Positions 1-8,418 of a stretch of DNA of 14,231 nucleotides are shown here, piece by piece; the first letter of the stretch is position 1; every line of letters starts with the position of its first letter. The position numbers were made by a program, and so were the translations under genes. The notes under the pieces are model-generated. The model saw only the letters and a list, made by a program, of their open reading frames with translations, searched no databases and was not told the origin of the DNA. The DNA is from Ophiocordyceps camponoti-saundersi (nom. inval.) (Eukaryota; Ascomycota; Sordariomycetes; Hypocreales; Ophiocordycipitaceae), in NCBI GenBank assembly GCA_003339415.1, contig PDHQ01000603.1, positions 1-14,231 on the forward strand, written 5' to 3'.

Positions 1-315
1 TCTTTTTATTAGTCTTTTAACTATTTATTACTCTTCTAAATTTTTTTATTACTTTTTTTATTAATCTTTTTATTATTTTTTTTTAATCTTATATTATTAT
101 TATTATAATTTTAACTTATTATATAATATATTATAATTTTATAATATTACTTTATTTTTTTACTTATTAATATTTTTTATTTTTTTTACTTTTCTTAACT
201 TTTTATAAAAGTAATTATACTTAAAAACCTTTTTATATTACTTACCTTTTTCTTTCTTTTATTTAAAATATTAAATAATTATATTTTAAAAAAAAATTAT
301 AAAAATTATAAACTC
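1..315. other. AT-rich, pyrimidine-biased low-complexity DNA
   Basis: No gene is visible in any frame. The stretch is T-rich with runs of T and TTA/TAT repeats. On the + strand it is almost free of G: the only G residues I see before 316 are at 12 and 211. C remains at a modest level, always before T, A-free contexts or C, and never as CA. This fits a sequence that was already pyrimidine-skewed and was then stripped of CpA and TpG by RIP. It does not continue the RT frame that starts at 480, so it is not simply the left part of element A. Confidence 0.8.
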
Positions 316-447
316 GTGATTTAAATTATCTCTAAAAAAATCACTTATAAGTGATTTTTTCACGCTAGTGATTTAAATTATAAAAAATCACTTACTAAGC
401 AAAAATCGGTGATTTAAATCACGAAAAATCACATCACTTATAAGTGA
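316..447. repeat. Palindromic GTGATTTAAAT-type repeats, possible DNA-transposon end
   Basis: GTGATTTAAATTAT occurs at 316-329 and 368-381, and the fully palindromic form GTGATTTAAATCAC at 409-422. TCACTTATAAGTGA occurs at 341-354, inside a perfect 26-bp palindrome at 335-360, and again at 434-447. Short arms AAAAATCAC link the units. Clustered, alternating inverted repeats of this kind are known from terminal and subterminal regions of fungal Tc1/mariner (Fot1/Pogo-like) elements and their short non-autonomous derivatives; assigning this one to that group is inference. No transposase is visible. The Gypsy RT of element A begins abruptly about 30 bp downstream, so this block lies at or near the breakpoint that removed the 5' half of element A. 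Confidence 0.55.
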
Positions 448-479
448 TTTTTTAACCCCATGATTTTTTTCGAACCCTG

Positions 480-3068
480 CTTACAGCTTTCCGTATAAGG
501 TTTAGCATATTCCGTTAGCTTATTCTTCTGTTCGGCCTTAAGGTAAAACTTATATAGTTCTAGAACTTTATTAACGCCTAACTTTACGATCTCCTTAACC
601 GCTACGCGAGTGCGTACGCCGATAATATATTAATTTACTCGAACGGCGAAGAAGAGGAATACTAAGAGGAGTACCGAGAAGTAATCTAGCGTCTATACTA
701 AGTAAACCTATAAGGGGATATCCGGAAATTAAAGTTTAATATTACGAAAGTTAACTACCTTAAGGTAATATTATATATAAGCTAAGGAATAAGCGTAAAC
801 CCCCGTAAGGTATAAGTAATCTAAGATTAGAAATTCGAGGATCTCCGGGACTATAAAGCTATTTATTTATTCGTAGGATTATATAACTTTATCCGGATTT
901 TCTATTACTATACTAGTACCGCCGCGGAACCCTTAAACCGTCTTCTAAAGAAGGATATCGCTTTTAAGCTTAAACCGGAATAGAAGGAGGCTTTTAATAA
1001 AATAAAGAAACTAGCTATATAAGCCCTAGTATTTACCTTCTTCCGCTTAGAACTCCTAACCCGCCTTAAGACTAACGCCTCCTAGAATATTACCGCCGAT
1101 ATATTTTAGTAATAGTAAGATAACTAGATATAAAAGCTTATAAGCTTTTTCTCGAAGATAATAAACCCCGCTAAGCGTGCTTACCTAATTTAAGACCGCG
1201 AACTCCTCGCTATTATATAAAGCCTCGAGTATTTCTACTTAGAATTACTTAGCTAGAAGTTCGATATAGTTATAGATTATAAAGCTTTAGTTTATTTTAT
1301 AACGAAAAGGCTACTCTTTATTTATTAAGTCCGATAATTTAATTTCCTTACCTAATTCGATATTTATTTCCTATACTAGCTTAGCCGGCTAAACGTAGCC
1401 GCGGATATACTCTTATAGAAGATAGCTAAGCTCCTAACGGTAAAAGCTTATAAAAAAAAGGAAAGGATTTTAGCTATAATTTCCCCGGATAGCTTTAGGT
1501 TTAAATCCCTAACCCTATCTCCTATAATTACCCTAATCCGCCCGGTAGAAAACTCTATCCTATTAGGGGCGGAGTTAGCATAACTAATCTAGGAGGAGAA
1601 TATAAACTAAAACCTTAGATTTTACGGTAATCTCCTTATCGTCCCCGAGTAAGATAGCCGGTAGCGTTTCTTCCTTTATACCGCCTTAATTCGGAATATA
1701 TACGAGCCGGCTATCTTCGCTTATAAGGGATAGAATAAGACTACCTAAATACTTCGATAAAACTACTACTAGCCCGGGATAAAGCGAGATATCCGCTAGT
1801 ATATTTATAATTATTATAAGTACTAAAAAAATAAGATACTGCGAGATAAGACCCCGGGTTTACTATACCCTTTACTTATCCTAACGTTTATATAGGAGTA
1901 TATTACCTATAATAGGAAAGTTATATTAGAAGACCGCTTTAGGTATAACTACGTTTAGACCTTTATCTATAAGCTAAGCCGGATTATCGTTACGTTACCT
2001 AGTAGGAAGAACGATATAATAAAGGTGCTCGCCGGATATTATTTCTAATACCTTTATTATCTCTTCGATATACTAGATATATAAATTACCGATAACGCTA
2101 ACTTATTTATCTTAGGATTTCTTAAGGAAATTAATTAATTAACTAGTATTAAGTATCGCTACGGAAGTGCCCTATACTTATAGATATAGGGCAGCGTAAA
2201 AGTAACTAACTAATACCTAGACTAGAGGCTATAGTTTTATACGAATAAACGTTAGGATAATTAGAGCGCTTTCTTTCCCGCGCTAGATTTCGCGTAAAAC
2301 TCCTCGTAGCACGCTTTAATCGGTATAGTATTACTTATAGTCGCCCTTAATAAGGATATACGAAACCCCCTTTTAATAGCTAGTCCCCCGGATCCCTCGA
2401 CCGCTTTAGGCCCGATTATTACGGCTTATAAACTCGTCTCCCGCGTATAGGAAATATAATAGTAAGCTTAAACCGCTACTAAGAACGCTCGCCGTAAGTA
2501 GGAAATATAGGTAAATAAGAAGCGTCGCCCGGTAGATTTTATAGTCGGCGATAAGGTATTCCTTAGCCGTAAGGGCTTCTTTATAACTATACTTATAATA
2601 TACTTTAACGTATAATAGTTAGGACCTTTTACGATTATTAAGAAATAAGGCTATAGCTATGTTCTTAACTTACTAGATAGCTACCGGATAACGAACTTAT
2701 TCTATACTAACCGTTTTCGGAAAGCTACTATAGATCCGTTACCCGGATAAGAGATATTTCCCGCAAAACCGGAAGATATCGATAGTATACTAAAATAGGA
2801 GGTTAAGCAAATCCTCTAATCTTAGGTTACCGGGTAGCGTTATTAGCTAGAGTATTAAGTCCGCTAGCGTAATTACGATCCGGATAAGATATAGTACCTT
2901 ATTAGGAATTTCTATCACGCGCCTATAGCTTTTAAAGAATTCTACGACTATTTCCCCGATACCGCCGGTCCGCCTATTAACTTTTAGCACTAAGTTAAAG
3001 CTACCGCTACGGATTATAAATATTAAGATAACGGCTAAGATAATACGGCTATTTCTATAAGCACCTAA
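480..3068 (+). pseudogene. Gypsy pol remnant: partial RT, RNase H, integrase, chromodomain (element A)
   Basis: One reading frame (codons starting at positions divisible by 3) carries pol. RT begins at TAFR (483-494) and contains FGL (531-539) and motif C at 615-626, which reads YADN where YADD is expected. RNase H shows TNAS (1071-1082, expected TDAS), RELLAII near 1197 and IDYKAL near 1272. The integrase HHCC finger is at 1701, 1722, 1812 and 1821 with spacing 6-29-2; all four codons are now Tyr. The core has Asn at 1911 for the likely first Asp, Asp intact at 2091, and Lys (AAA) at 2199 exactly where D,D(35)E puts Glu. The chromodomain runs from about 2796 to 2975, with EVKQIL at its start and NFYHAP near its end. 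Numerous TAG/TAA codons sit where Gln or Trp would be expected. The last codons are uncertain: TAA at 3066 could be the true stop or a mutated CAA. The gene is dead. Confidence 0.88.
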
Positions 3069-3117
3069 CTACGTAGCTACTATTACTAGTCTTAATAAGT
3101 ATATTAAGATTTTCGTT

Positions 3118-3126
3118 AGGGGGTAG
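3118..3126 (+). other. Polypurine tract of element A
   Basis: The short purine-rich run AGGGGGTAG ends directly at the TGTTACG that opens the 3' LTR. In LTR retrotransposons a polypurine tract here primes plus-strand DNA synthesis. Its position between the end of pol and the LTR start supports the call. It contains one T, so it is either imperfect or slightly mutated. Confidence 0.55.
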
Positions 3127-3157
3127 TGTTACGCGCTAACACGCTAGCTCTTATAAG

Positions 3158-3334
3158 GATTTCCTTTAGATATTTTACGGTAATTTTCGAGGATTTCCGA
3201 CAGATTTCCTTTAGATATTTTACGGTAATTTCCGAGGATTTCCGATAAATTTCCTTTAAATATTTTACGGTAATTTCCGAGGATTTCCGATAGATTTCCT
3301 TTAAATATTTTACGGTAATTTCCGAGGATTTCTA
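3158..3334 (+). repeat. Four 45-bp tandem repeats inside the LTR
   Basis: Units begin at 3158, 3203, 3248 and 3293, exactly 45 bp apart. Each reads GATTTCCTTT, then A or G, then ATATTTTACGG and a GAGGATTTCC segment; the last unit is incomplete at its end. Copies differ mainly by G/A and C/T changes (for example TTAGATA against TTAAATA), as expected if RIP acted after the array formed. The position in the U3 part of the LTR, upstream of the TATA-like box, is where retrotransposons often carry repeated enhancer modules. A regulatory role here is inference. Confidence 0.92.
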
Positions 3335-3467
3335 ACTATAGTTACGTAACCTTAGAAACCTTATCGTAAAATCCTTAGGAAGACCTTAGGGGGAAATTAC
3401 CCGGAAATAGAGTCGACCTTTTACGAGGATTCCCCTTTACCCTCTCCTATCTTTATTAGCACGTGCC

Positions 3468-3480
3468 TTTATATATTTTA
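3468..3480 (+). promoter_or_regulatory. TATA-like box in the LTR of element A
   Basis: TTTATATATTTTA lies about 340 bp into the LTR and is followed by a pyrimidine-rich stretch, a layout common for the U3/R junction of fungal LTRs. The region is AT-rich through mutation, so a chance match is possible. Confidence 0.3.
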
Positions 3481-3582
3481 CTAGGATTTCGCTTACGGGA
3501 GTTTTCCTCTTTTCTTTCCTTTCTCCTTAGCTTAGAATCTTTATTTATAGTGCTAATATTATTATTTAGTTAACGTATTTCA

Positions 3583-4300
3583 CGGCTATAATAGGTATTA
3601 TAGCTAAAAAGGCAGAAACGGATAGTTTTTATTATATATATAAAGATAATAATAATTTCCTCTATTTTAAAAAGGTAAGTATATTAATTAATATAATTTA
3701 TACGCTTTTTTCTTATCTAATAATTATAAGCCCGGTTAGTACTTTCTAATTTAATTTATTTAATTTTATTATTTTTATAGCTTATATAGCTTATACCTTA
3801 TAAATTTACTTAATTAATTAAGCCCTTATAAAAATAAAGCTATTATTATTTTCTTTAGCGGATTTATAACCCCTAAATTTATTAATTTTTAATTATAATT
3901 AATAATTTTAATAATATAATAATTAATATAATAGTAGATTTTATAATATTAATTAAACTTACTTTTATTTTTAAAAATTTTAAAAATTAAACTAATTAGT
4001 ACTAAGATATTATTAATATAGTATAAAGCTATAATATTTAGTTTTTTATAAACTTAGAAATATAAAAAACTTTTATAAAGCTAAATTAACTAGAAATCCC
4101 GTTTATAAGCTTAGGAGGTTAAATAAGAAGCGAGACCCCTAACCTTAAGACTTTTTAACTATTTAGAGAAAAATATAAAATATTTACTTTTCTAAACTTC
4201 TAAAAAAACTTAAAAGAATATTATTAGATAAGGAAAATACTAAAGGGGATAAATCCTTTTATCTAAGTAAGCTTCTTTTTAGCTTATTAATCTTTAATTT
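3583..4300. other. AT-rich spacer between elements A and B
   Basis: This is strongly AT-rich DNA with many TTAATTAA-like runs and no recognisable domain. It may hold the 5' LTR and leader of element B, mutated past recognition: no TG...CA ends, primer-binding site or LTR repeat partner could be found. The only structured piece is the possible exon and intron at 3600-3780, listed separately. From about 4130 the frame of element B gag begins to look coding, but its start cannot be placed. Confidence 0.6.
3600..3780 (+). pseudogene. Possible relic of a first exon (3600-3674) and a 106-bp intron (3675-3780)
   Basis: A stop-free stretch of 25 codons starts at ATA (3600), which could be a RIP-mutated ATG, and reads AKKAETDSFYYIYKDNN before ending in AAG. 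It is followed directly, in phase 0, by GTAAGT (3675-3680), a good fungal 5' splice site. A matching TTTTTATAG ends at 3780 after a T-rich tract with a CTAAT branch-like motif, giving an intron of typical fungal length. Past 3780 the frame continues with stops only as TAG/TAA. I do not recognise the protein. AT-rich DNA can produce splice-like signals by chance, so this is weak. Confidence 0.22.
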
Positions 4301-6590
4301 AAAGGGATTTTTTACTAAGAGAGAAGCTAGTAACGCTATATACCCTTATATAGCTTAGTAATATTATTAAATATAAACTTACTAAAAATAAGTTACGTAA
4401 CCTATTCTTATAAGATCTTTTAAAAAAGGATATTAATAACTAAGTTATTTAATTAATTTAAATATAATATATTTACTTATAACTAAATAGCGTAAAGTTT
4501 ACCGATAAGGTATATATTAAGTATTTTATTTATATAGTAAGGGATTAGTATCCCTTATTTATATAAACGATATAATATAACCTTAATTTAGTCCGCTATA
4601 AGGATTACGGAAAAGCTTTTTAATTTATTAATATTTTTTAGGAGTTTAGGAGGGCTAATTATAAAGCCCTTAAGCCTAATTAGATTAAGAAGAAAATAGC
4701 TTTTATTATTTACGATAATCTTAAGTAATAGATAAAGGTAAATACCTTATAAAATAAGGATTAACATAGCCGCCTAGTAAAATAAGCCCCTCCTTTTTCT
4801 TCTTTAACTAATAACCTTAGAGAGCGTAACGCTTAGGTTTATACTTAGTATAGCTAAAAGTATTTTTAAAAGTTTAAGAGGAAGAAAAATTACTAAAAAA
4901 GGTACTTTTACGTTCTCCTTAATTTAATCCCTCCTTTTCTATAAGATTAGATTAATCTTAATAATAACCTTTTTTAATAAGTTATAAATAAGGTAGCTTA
5001 TAATCGATTAACTTAATAAAAGGTTAATTAATAGAAGAAGGAAAATAAAGGAATTATTAGCTAACGGAGGGATAAGGAAACCTTAAGCGTTTTTATAGCT
5101 TTAGGGAATCCCGCTTCGAAAAGTACGGAGATAAAAGATAGCGTCCTCTTTAATAGGGGGTGCTTAATATATATTTTTAACTCCCTTAACTAATTCGATA
5201 TTTTCGACCCGAACGCCTAGGCTAATCTTACTATTACTATAACTAAAGTTACTACCTTAGGGGTAAGTATAGTTATACTTATAATAAAAATAGGTTATTA
5301 TATAACCCTTACTAATATTAAGTTTAACCTCGATTTTAATACTAACTTTATCTTTTTAATAATTTTTATAGAAAAAGGTTACGCTTAAAATAACTTTATA
5401 AGCTAACTTTATAACTTAAAAAATAAGGTAACTTTTTATTATATAGTTATAAGGATTAGGTAGCTATAGCTTTAAGTTATTAAACTAACCTTAATAGCTT
5501 TAGTTAACTTATAAGTACCTTAACTTATTATAAAGATAAATAAGGACTTATAATATGCTCGTATAAGCTATTTAGGAGCCGAGGTATAAGCCTCGCTAGG
5601 TAAGTTACCGGGGGTTAGTATTAATAAAGCTATCCTAATAACTAATTACGAGATCTATATAACTACTAAGCTTAGGAAGGAAAGATTATAAGTACCTCGT
5701 TAAGCCTCGTAGCCTTAACGCCCTTAAGCTATTATCTCTTTTAATTTATTCTATATAGGCGTAGGGTATAATAGATCGAATTATCTAGCCCTCTTTACCT
5801 GCCGTTTTATAGGGGAAAGGAGAGGCTATAATATTCCTTATAAGATAGATCTACTATTTATTTAAGTTAAATTTACAGCCTATATCGCCCAAGCTTTTAA
5901 TCTAAAGGTATCTATTATCCTAATAGATTATAAGAAGGCCCTCTTTACTAAGGCCTTTTAGGATAATATAGTATTTAAGAGTATTAATATTTAATTTACC
6001 TCTCCGGTATACGTATACTAAAATAATTATATAGAAAGGTTAGGAGGTATCGTAACCTATATAGCTACTTACCTCCTTATATAATTAGGCTTCCCTTATA
6101 ATATATAGCTAATAGCTATATAAACAGCTATTTACTTACTTAATAGGACGCCTCGTAAGATAGATAGGGGGGTGGCTATATAACTAATTAAGCGAAGGCT
6201 CCGTTAGCTTAAGACTTATAACCCTTAATAAGAGGGTTATCCGGAGGATCGCCTTATTTAAGACCTTAGGCATATTAAGGCCTATAGCTATAAGGCTTTT
6301 CTTATAATAAGGAAGGCTATAAGGGGCCTCTAAGGTAAATTTAACCTAAAAGCTTATATCGGCTATTTAGCTAGTATTATATCTTCTTCTTAATACCTAA
6401 TCTAAGTACCTTTCTTAAAAAGGCACTCCTTAATTAGTATTTCTTTCGTTACCTTTAATAAGAAGATCTTTTTCGGCTAGGACTATTAAGAACTACCGGT
6501 TCTTTAGGTAGAAGAAGCCCTATATTAGATCTCTCTTATTAAAGATTATAAAGAAGAAGAAGAAGAAAAGGCCCCTAAGCCTCTCTTATA
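4300..6590 (+). mobile_element. Ty1/Copia retrotransposon relic (element B), no RT found
   Basis: Domain order gag, protease, integrase and SH3-like, all in one frame, is the Copia order, where integrase precedes RT; in Gypsy it follows RT. The RT and RNase H expected after integrase were not found, so the element is either 3'-truncated near the TA-rich run at 6587 or its RT is unrecognisable. No LTR could be delimited on either side. CpA/TpG depletion and TAG/TAA stops show strong RIP. It sits on the same strand as elements A and C. Confidence 0.82.
4300..6590 (+). pseudogene. Copia gag-protease-integrase remnant (element B)
   Basis: The frame (codons starting at positions one more than a multiple of 3) is unbroken apart from TAG/TAA stops. 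Gag-like sequence runs from about 4300 to 5136; its N-terminus is not placed. The protease active site reads FNRGC at 5149-5163, with Asn where the catalytic Asp belongs. The integrase zinc finger has H-x4-H at 5554 and 5569 and C-x2-C at 5647 and 5656, spacing 4-25-2; all four are now Tyr. The catalytic core has Asn at 5743 for the likely first Asp, Asp at 5926 and Glu at 6034, exactly 35 residues apart and intact, followed by LLNRTPRK at about 6136. An SH3-like segment follows (about 6283-6477), including YIGYLA. A run of Glu and Lys follows (6553-6570). The protein once processed and integrated the element's DNA; it is now dead. Confidence 0.82.
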
Positions 6591-6610
6591 TATATAATAT
6601 ATATATATAA
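6587..6610. repeat. TA-dinucleotide run at the end of the Copia homology
   Basis: An almost pure TA tract (CTTATATATATAATATAT and onward) marks the place where recognisable Copia sequence stops. It may be a mutated CA/TG microsatellite, since RIP turns CA/TG steps into TA. It may also mark a truncation or insertion point. Confidence 0.7.
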
Positions 6611-6612
6611 AG

Positions 6613-7110
6613 CCCCCAGCACGTGATTTATCCGGCAAAGGCTCTTAATCTTAAGAAACGTCGGAAAACGCGTTTTCCGGCCCTTCTAATTAATCTAGCG
6701 TTAAAAAGCGGGATAACGGTTATCCCGGCGCCGGACTTATAAATCCTTTAGTAAAAGAGGCGGAAACGCCCTCTTATACGCCTCTTACCCCTAACTTTTT
6801 TAATTAGATAAGGAATTCGGCCTTTATCCTCTTTTAAGCCCTTATAGATAAGCCTTATCGGGACTATTTACCGGAGCCCCCTCTTATATATAAAGGGGCT
6901 TATAGTAAGCTCGATAAGGTATAATAGCTAGAAGCTATAAAGGTTAAGTTAATAAAGATAGAGGACTATATATTAAGGGACTAGTTAAAGAGATACTTAT
7001 TTGCTAAGCTATATATAATAATAATTACGTATAATAAGCTTTTAAGGAAGCCGCACTCTAGCGTGCTAAATAGCTATATATACCGCTTTTTCCTTTAGAG
7101 CCTATTTGCC
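6613..7110 (+). pseudogene. Unassigned protein-like reading frame after the Copia integrase
   Basis: The Copia frame continues without a shift, with about a dozen TAG/TAA stops in 165 codons. It looks coding rather than random: segments such as LINPLVKEAETPSYTPL (6739-6789), DKPYRDYLPEPP (6847-6882) and KLLRKPHSSVLNSY (7036-7077) have balanced composition. I recognise no domain; in particular there is no Copia RT. It could be a long integrase-RT hinge, a foreign insertion, or part of a different element that happens to share the frame (chance one in three). The first part overlaps the palindrome cluster at 6662-6734. Confidence 0.35.
6662..6734. repeat. Cluster of three perfect palindromes
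   Basis: CGGAAAACGCGTTTTCCG (6662-6679) is a perfect 18-bp palindrome. CGGGATAAC-G-GTTATCCCG (6709-6727) has 9-bp arms around one base. CCGGCGCCGG (6725-6734) is a 10-bp palindrome overlapping the previous one. The patch is richer in GC than its surroundings, and a CACGTG lies at 6620-6625. Such a cluster could be a transposon end, a protein-binding region or chance in a coding stretch. No matching inverted copy was found elsewhere in the window. Confidence 0.75.
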
Positions 7111-7440
7111 TCCCCGTTTAACTATCCTTTCCGTTCCGTTCCTTTTAATTTTTCCGCTACGGGCCTCTAAGCTAGATAGCGGCAGCTTTATCGTTTAATC
7201 GCGAGGCTAATCCGTAAGTCTAATATTTAAGTTAATAACCCGAATACGATATAAGGGCTAGACCTTAATATAAGGTCCCTCCCCTTACTTATAAGTACGG
7301 GATTTATTATATAGTATACGGTAAGGTTAGGTAAAAAATTTTCCGCTAAGTTACCTAGTCCGCCCTACTTTTCTATAGCTTTTATAATACCTACTTATTA
7401 AATTTTTTATTCCTTCCCTTCTTCCTTCTATAGCCTTATC
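7111..7440. other. RIP-mutated DNA without recognisable content
   Basis: Frame 1 remains the least interrupted frame but yields Phe-, Ser- and Ile-rich sequence typical of translated pyrimidine-rich non-coding DNA. No domain, repeat or RNA gene is seen. Short features are TCCGTTCCGTTCC (about 7128-7141) and a C/T-rich stretch at 7400-7435, followed by ATT repeats to about 7478. Confidence 0.6.
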
Positions 7441-8187
7441 GTTATTATTATTAATATTACTATTATTACTATTATTAGTAAGGAAATCTATTACTTATTC
7501 TGCGAGTTTAACTATACTAACGTTTTCCTACCTATAAGGATATCTTAGCCTAGCGAATATAATAATTATTTTTAGAACCTCGCCGCCGCCGCCTCCGCCG
7601 TTATCGACTTTACTATTACCGCTACTACTAATACTACTATTAATAAAGTTATTTAGGTTAAAGAAAATAAAAACGAGAACGACTTAAATAACGAAGGCGA
7701 TAACGATAATAGTAACGGCGATAATAATAGCGATAATAATAGTAATAACGATATCGTAAGCGATAACGGGGGCCTTAATTTAGAGGAGGATTTCCTAGCT
7801 TTTAATATTTAGTTTAAAAATTATTATAGCCGTAAGCTAACTTAAGAGGGTTATTATCGCTCTAAGCCTTCTCCTCCTCTATCTCTTAAGGTAAGTTTTT
7901 TCCTCTTCTTACTTAGCGGCTTACCGTATAGGACTTATCGATCCTATATCTAAAAAGGTAACTTACTTATTATAGTAAAACGCGCTACTAACGTTATCGG
8001 GTATTTCTTAAGCCGCCGTATAAAGAAGCTTCTAGCTTAGGGCCCCTCGCTAGCTTTCCCTTTCTCCTCCTCCTCCTCTTACTACGGTAAATCCTTATCC
8101 CGCGTTTAAGAGGGTAATTTATTTATAATAGGCGTTCGCTAATATTAGGTTTTTCGTAGCTTATTTCGTAGAAAAAGTCTCGGGCTA
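7441..8187 (+). pseudogene. Unassigned frame with an Asn/Asp-rich segment
   Basis: Frame 1 (same as element B) shows a long, mostly open run whose stops are all TAG or TAA. CEFNYTNVFLP begins at 7501. A four-Ala stretch lies at about 7582, followed by a Thr-rich piece. A segment rich in Asn, Asp, Gly, Ser and Glu (about 7663-7770) probably had more Asp before mutation, because TGAT becomes TAAT. Next come acidic EEDFLAF (about 7787), a Ser/Pro stretch, and VKRATNVIGYFLSRRIKK (about 7975-8028), which looks like ordinary folded protein. Around 8055-8085 a run of Ser codons occurs. I recognise no family. It could be the gag of another element or a captured host gene fragment. Confidence 0.35.
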
Positions 8188-8372
8188 AGACTCCTGCCCC
8201 TGCCCTCGCCCCCGCTCCCTCTCCTCCTCCCGCCCTTACCGCTAACCCCGTTAACGAAGAAGATAATAATAAGGATAAGGATAAAGATAAGGACGGTTAT
8301 AATAAGGGGGCCTTTCGAGAGCCTCTATACTTTTATTATTATAAGGGATTCGGGCTATACCCGAATAGCTAA
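8172..8372 (+). pseudogene. Unassigned Pro/Ala- and Lys/Asp-rich segment
   Basis: In the frame of positions divisible by 3, AKTPAPALAPAPSPPPPAL (8184-8240) is followed by an acidic piece, an alternating KDKDKDKD run (about 8268-8292), then REPLYFYYYKGFGLYPNS and TAA at 8370. The segment has no internal stop. It lies one frame away from the upstream Asn/Asp-rich segment, so it could be its next exon, its continuation after an indel, or a separate piece. Low-complexity tails like this occur in gag-like and nuclear proteins; no function can be given. The other forward frame is also open across it. Confidence 0.3.
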
Positions 8373-8395
8373 GTTATGTAGGGTAATTAGTTATA

Positions 8396-8418
8396 TCCGC
8401 GCGCGGCGTGCGCGCGGA
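8396..8418. repeat. GC-rich perfect hairpin
   Basis: TCCGCGCGC (8396-8404), a five-base loop GGCGT and GCGCGCGGA (8410-8418) form a perfect 9-bp stem of almost pure G and C in otherwise AT-rich DNA. Imperfectly matched TAGGGTAA (8379-8386) and TTACCTACCC (8419-8428) extend the symmetry outward. It lies just upstream of element C gag and could be part of its 5' LTR or leader, or the end of the preceding sequence. CpG-only stretches escape RIP because they contain no CpA. Confidence 0.75.

Larger units (their letters stand above)
480..3582 (+). mobile_element. Ty3/Gypsy chromovirus relic (element A), 5'-truncated
   Basis: This is the 3' part of an LTR retrotransposon with domains in Gypsy order: partial RT, RNase H, integrase, chromodomain, polypurine tract and 3' LTR. 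The 5' LTR, gag, protease and RT fingers are missing; homology starts abruptly near 480, next to the palindromic repeats. RIP has placed many TAG/TAA stops in the pol frame and no TGA. The frame itself is unbroken from 480 to about 3068. The chromodomain after integrase places it among the chromoviruses, the usual Gypsy clade of filamentous fungi. Without the 5' LTR, neither the target-site duplication nor the insertion age can be read from the window. Confidence 0.9.
3127..3582 (+). repeat. 3' LTR of element A
   Basis: The LTR starts with TGTTACG just after the polypurine tract. The end at 3582 is a guess, based on a CA after a TTAACG motif, which gives about 456 bp, a normal length for fungal Gypsy LTRs. 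It contains the four-copy tandem repeat, a TATA-like box near 3468 and a downstream pyrimidine-rich tract (about 3500-3530). No second LTR copy is present to fix the boundary. Several CA/TG sites survive in it (GCACGTGC near 3459, GTGC near 3550). Confidence 0.6.

Noticed and set aside
316..447. The short repeats as a CRISPR array
   Set aside because: The motifs are palindromic, alternate in type, have irregular spacing (52, 41 and 93 bp) and lie among fungal retroelements; spacers of constant length are absent.
7889..7916. GTAAGT to CTTAG as a spliceosomal intron
   Set aside because: The distance is about 27 bp, too short for a fungal intron, and the surrounding frame continues through it without needing removal.
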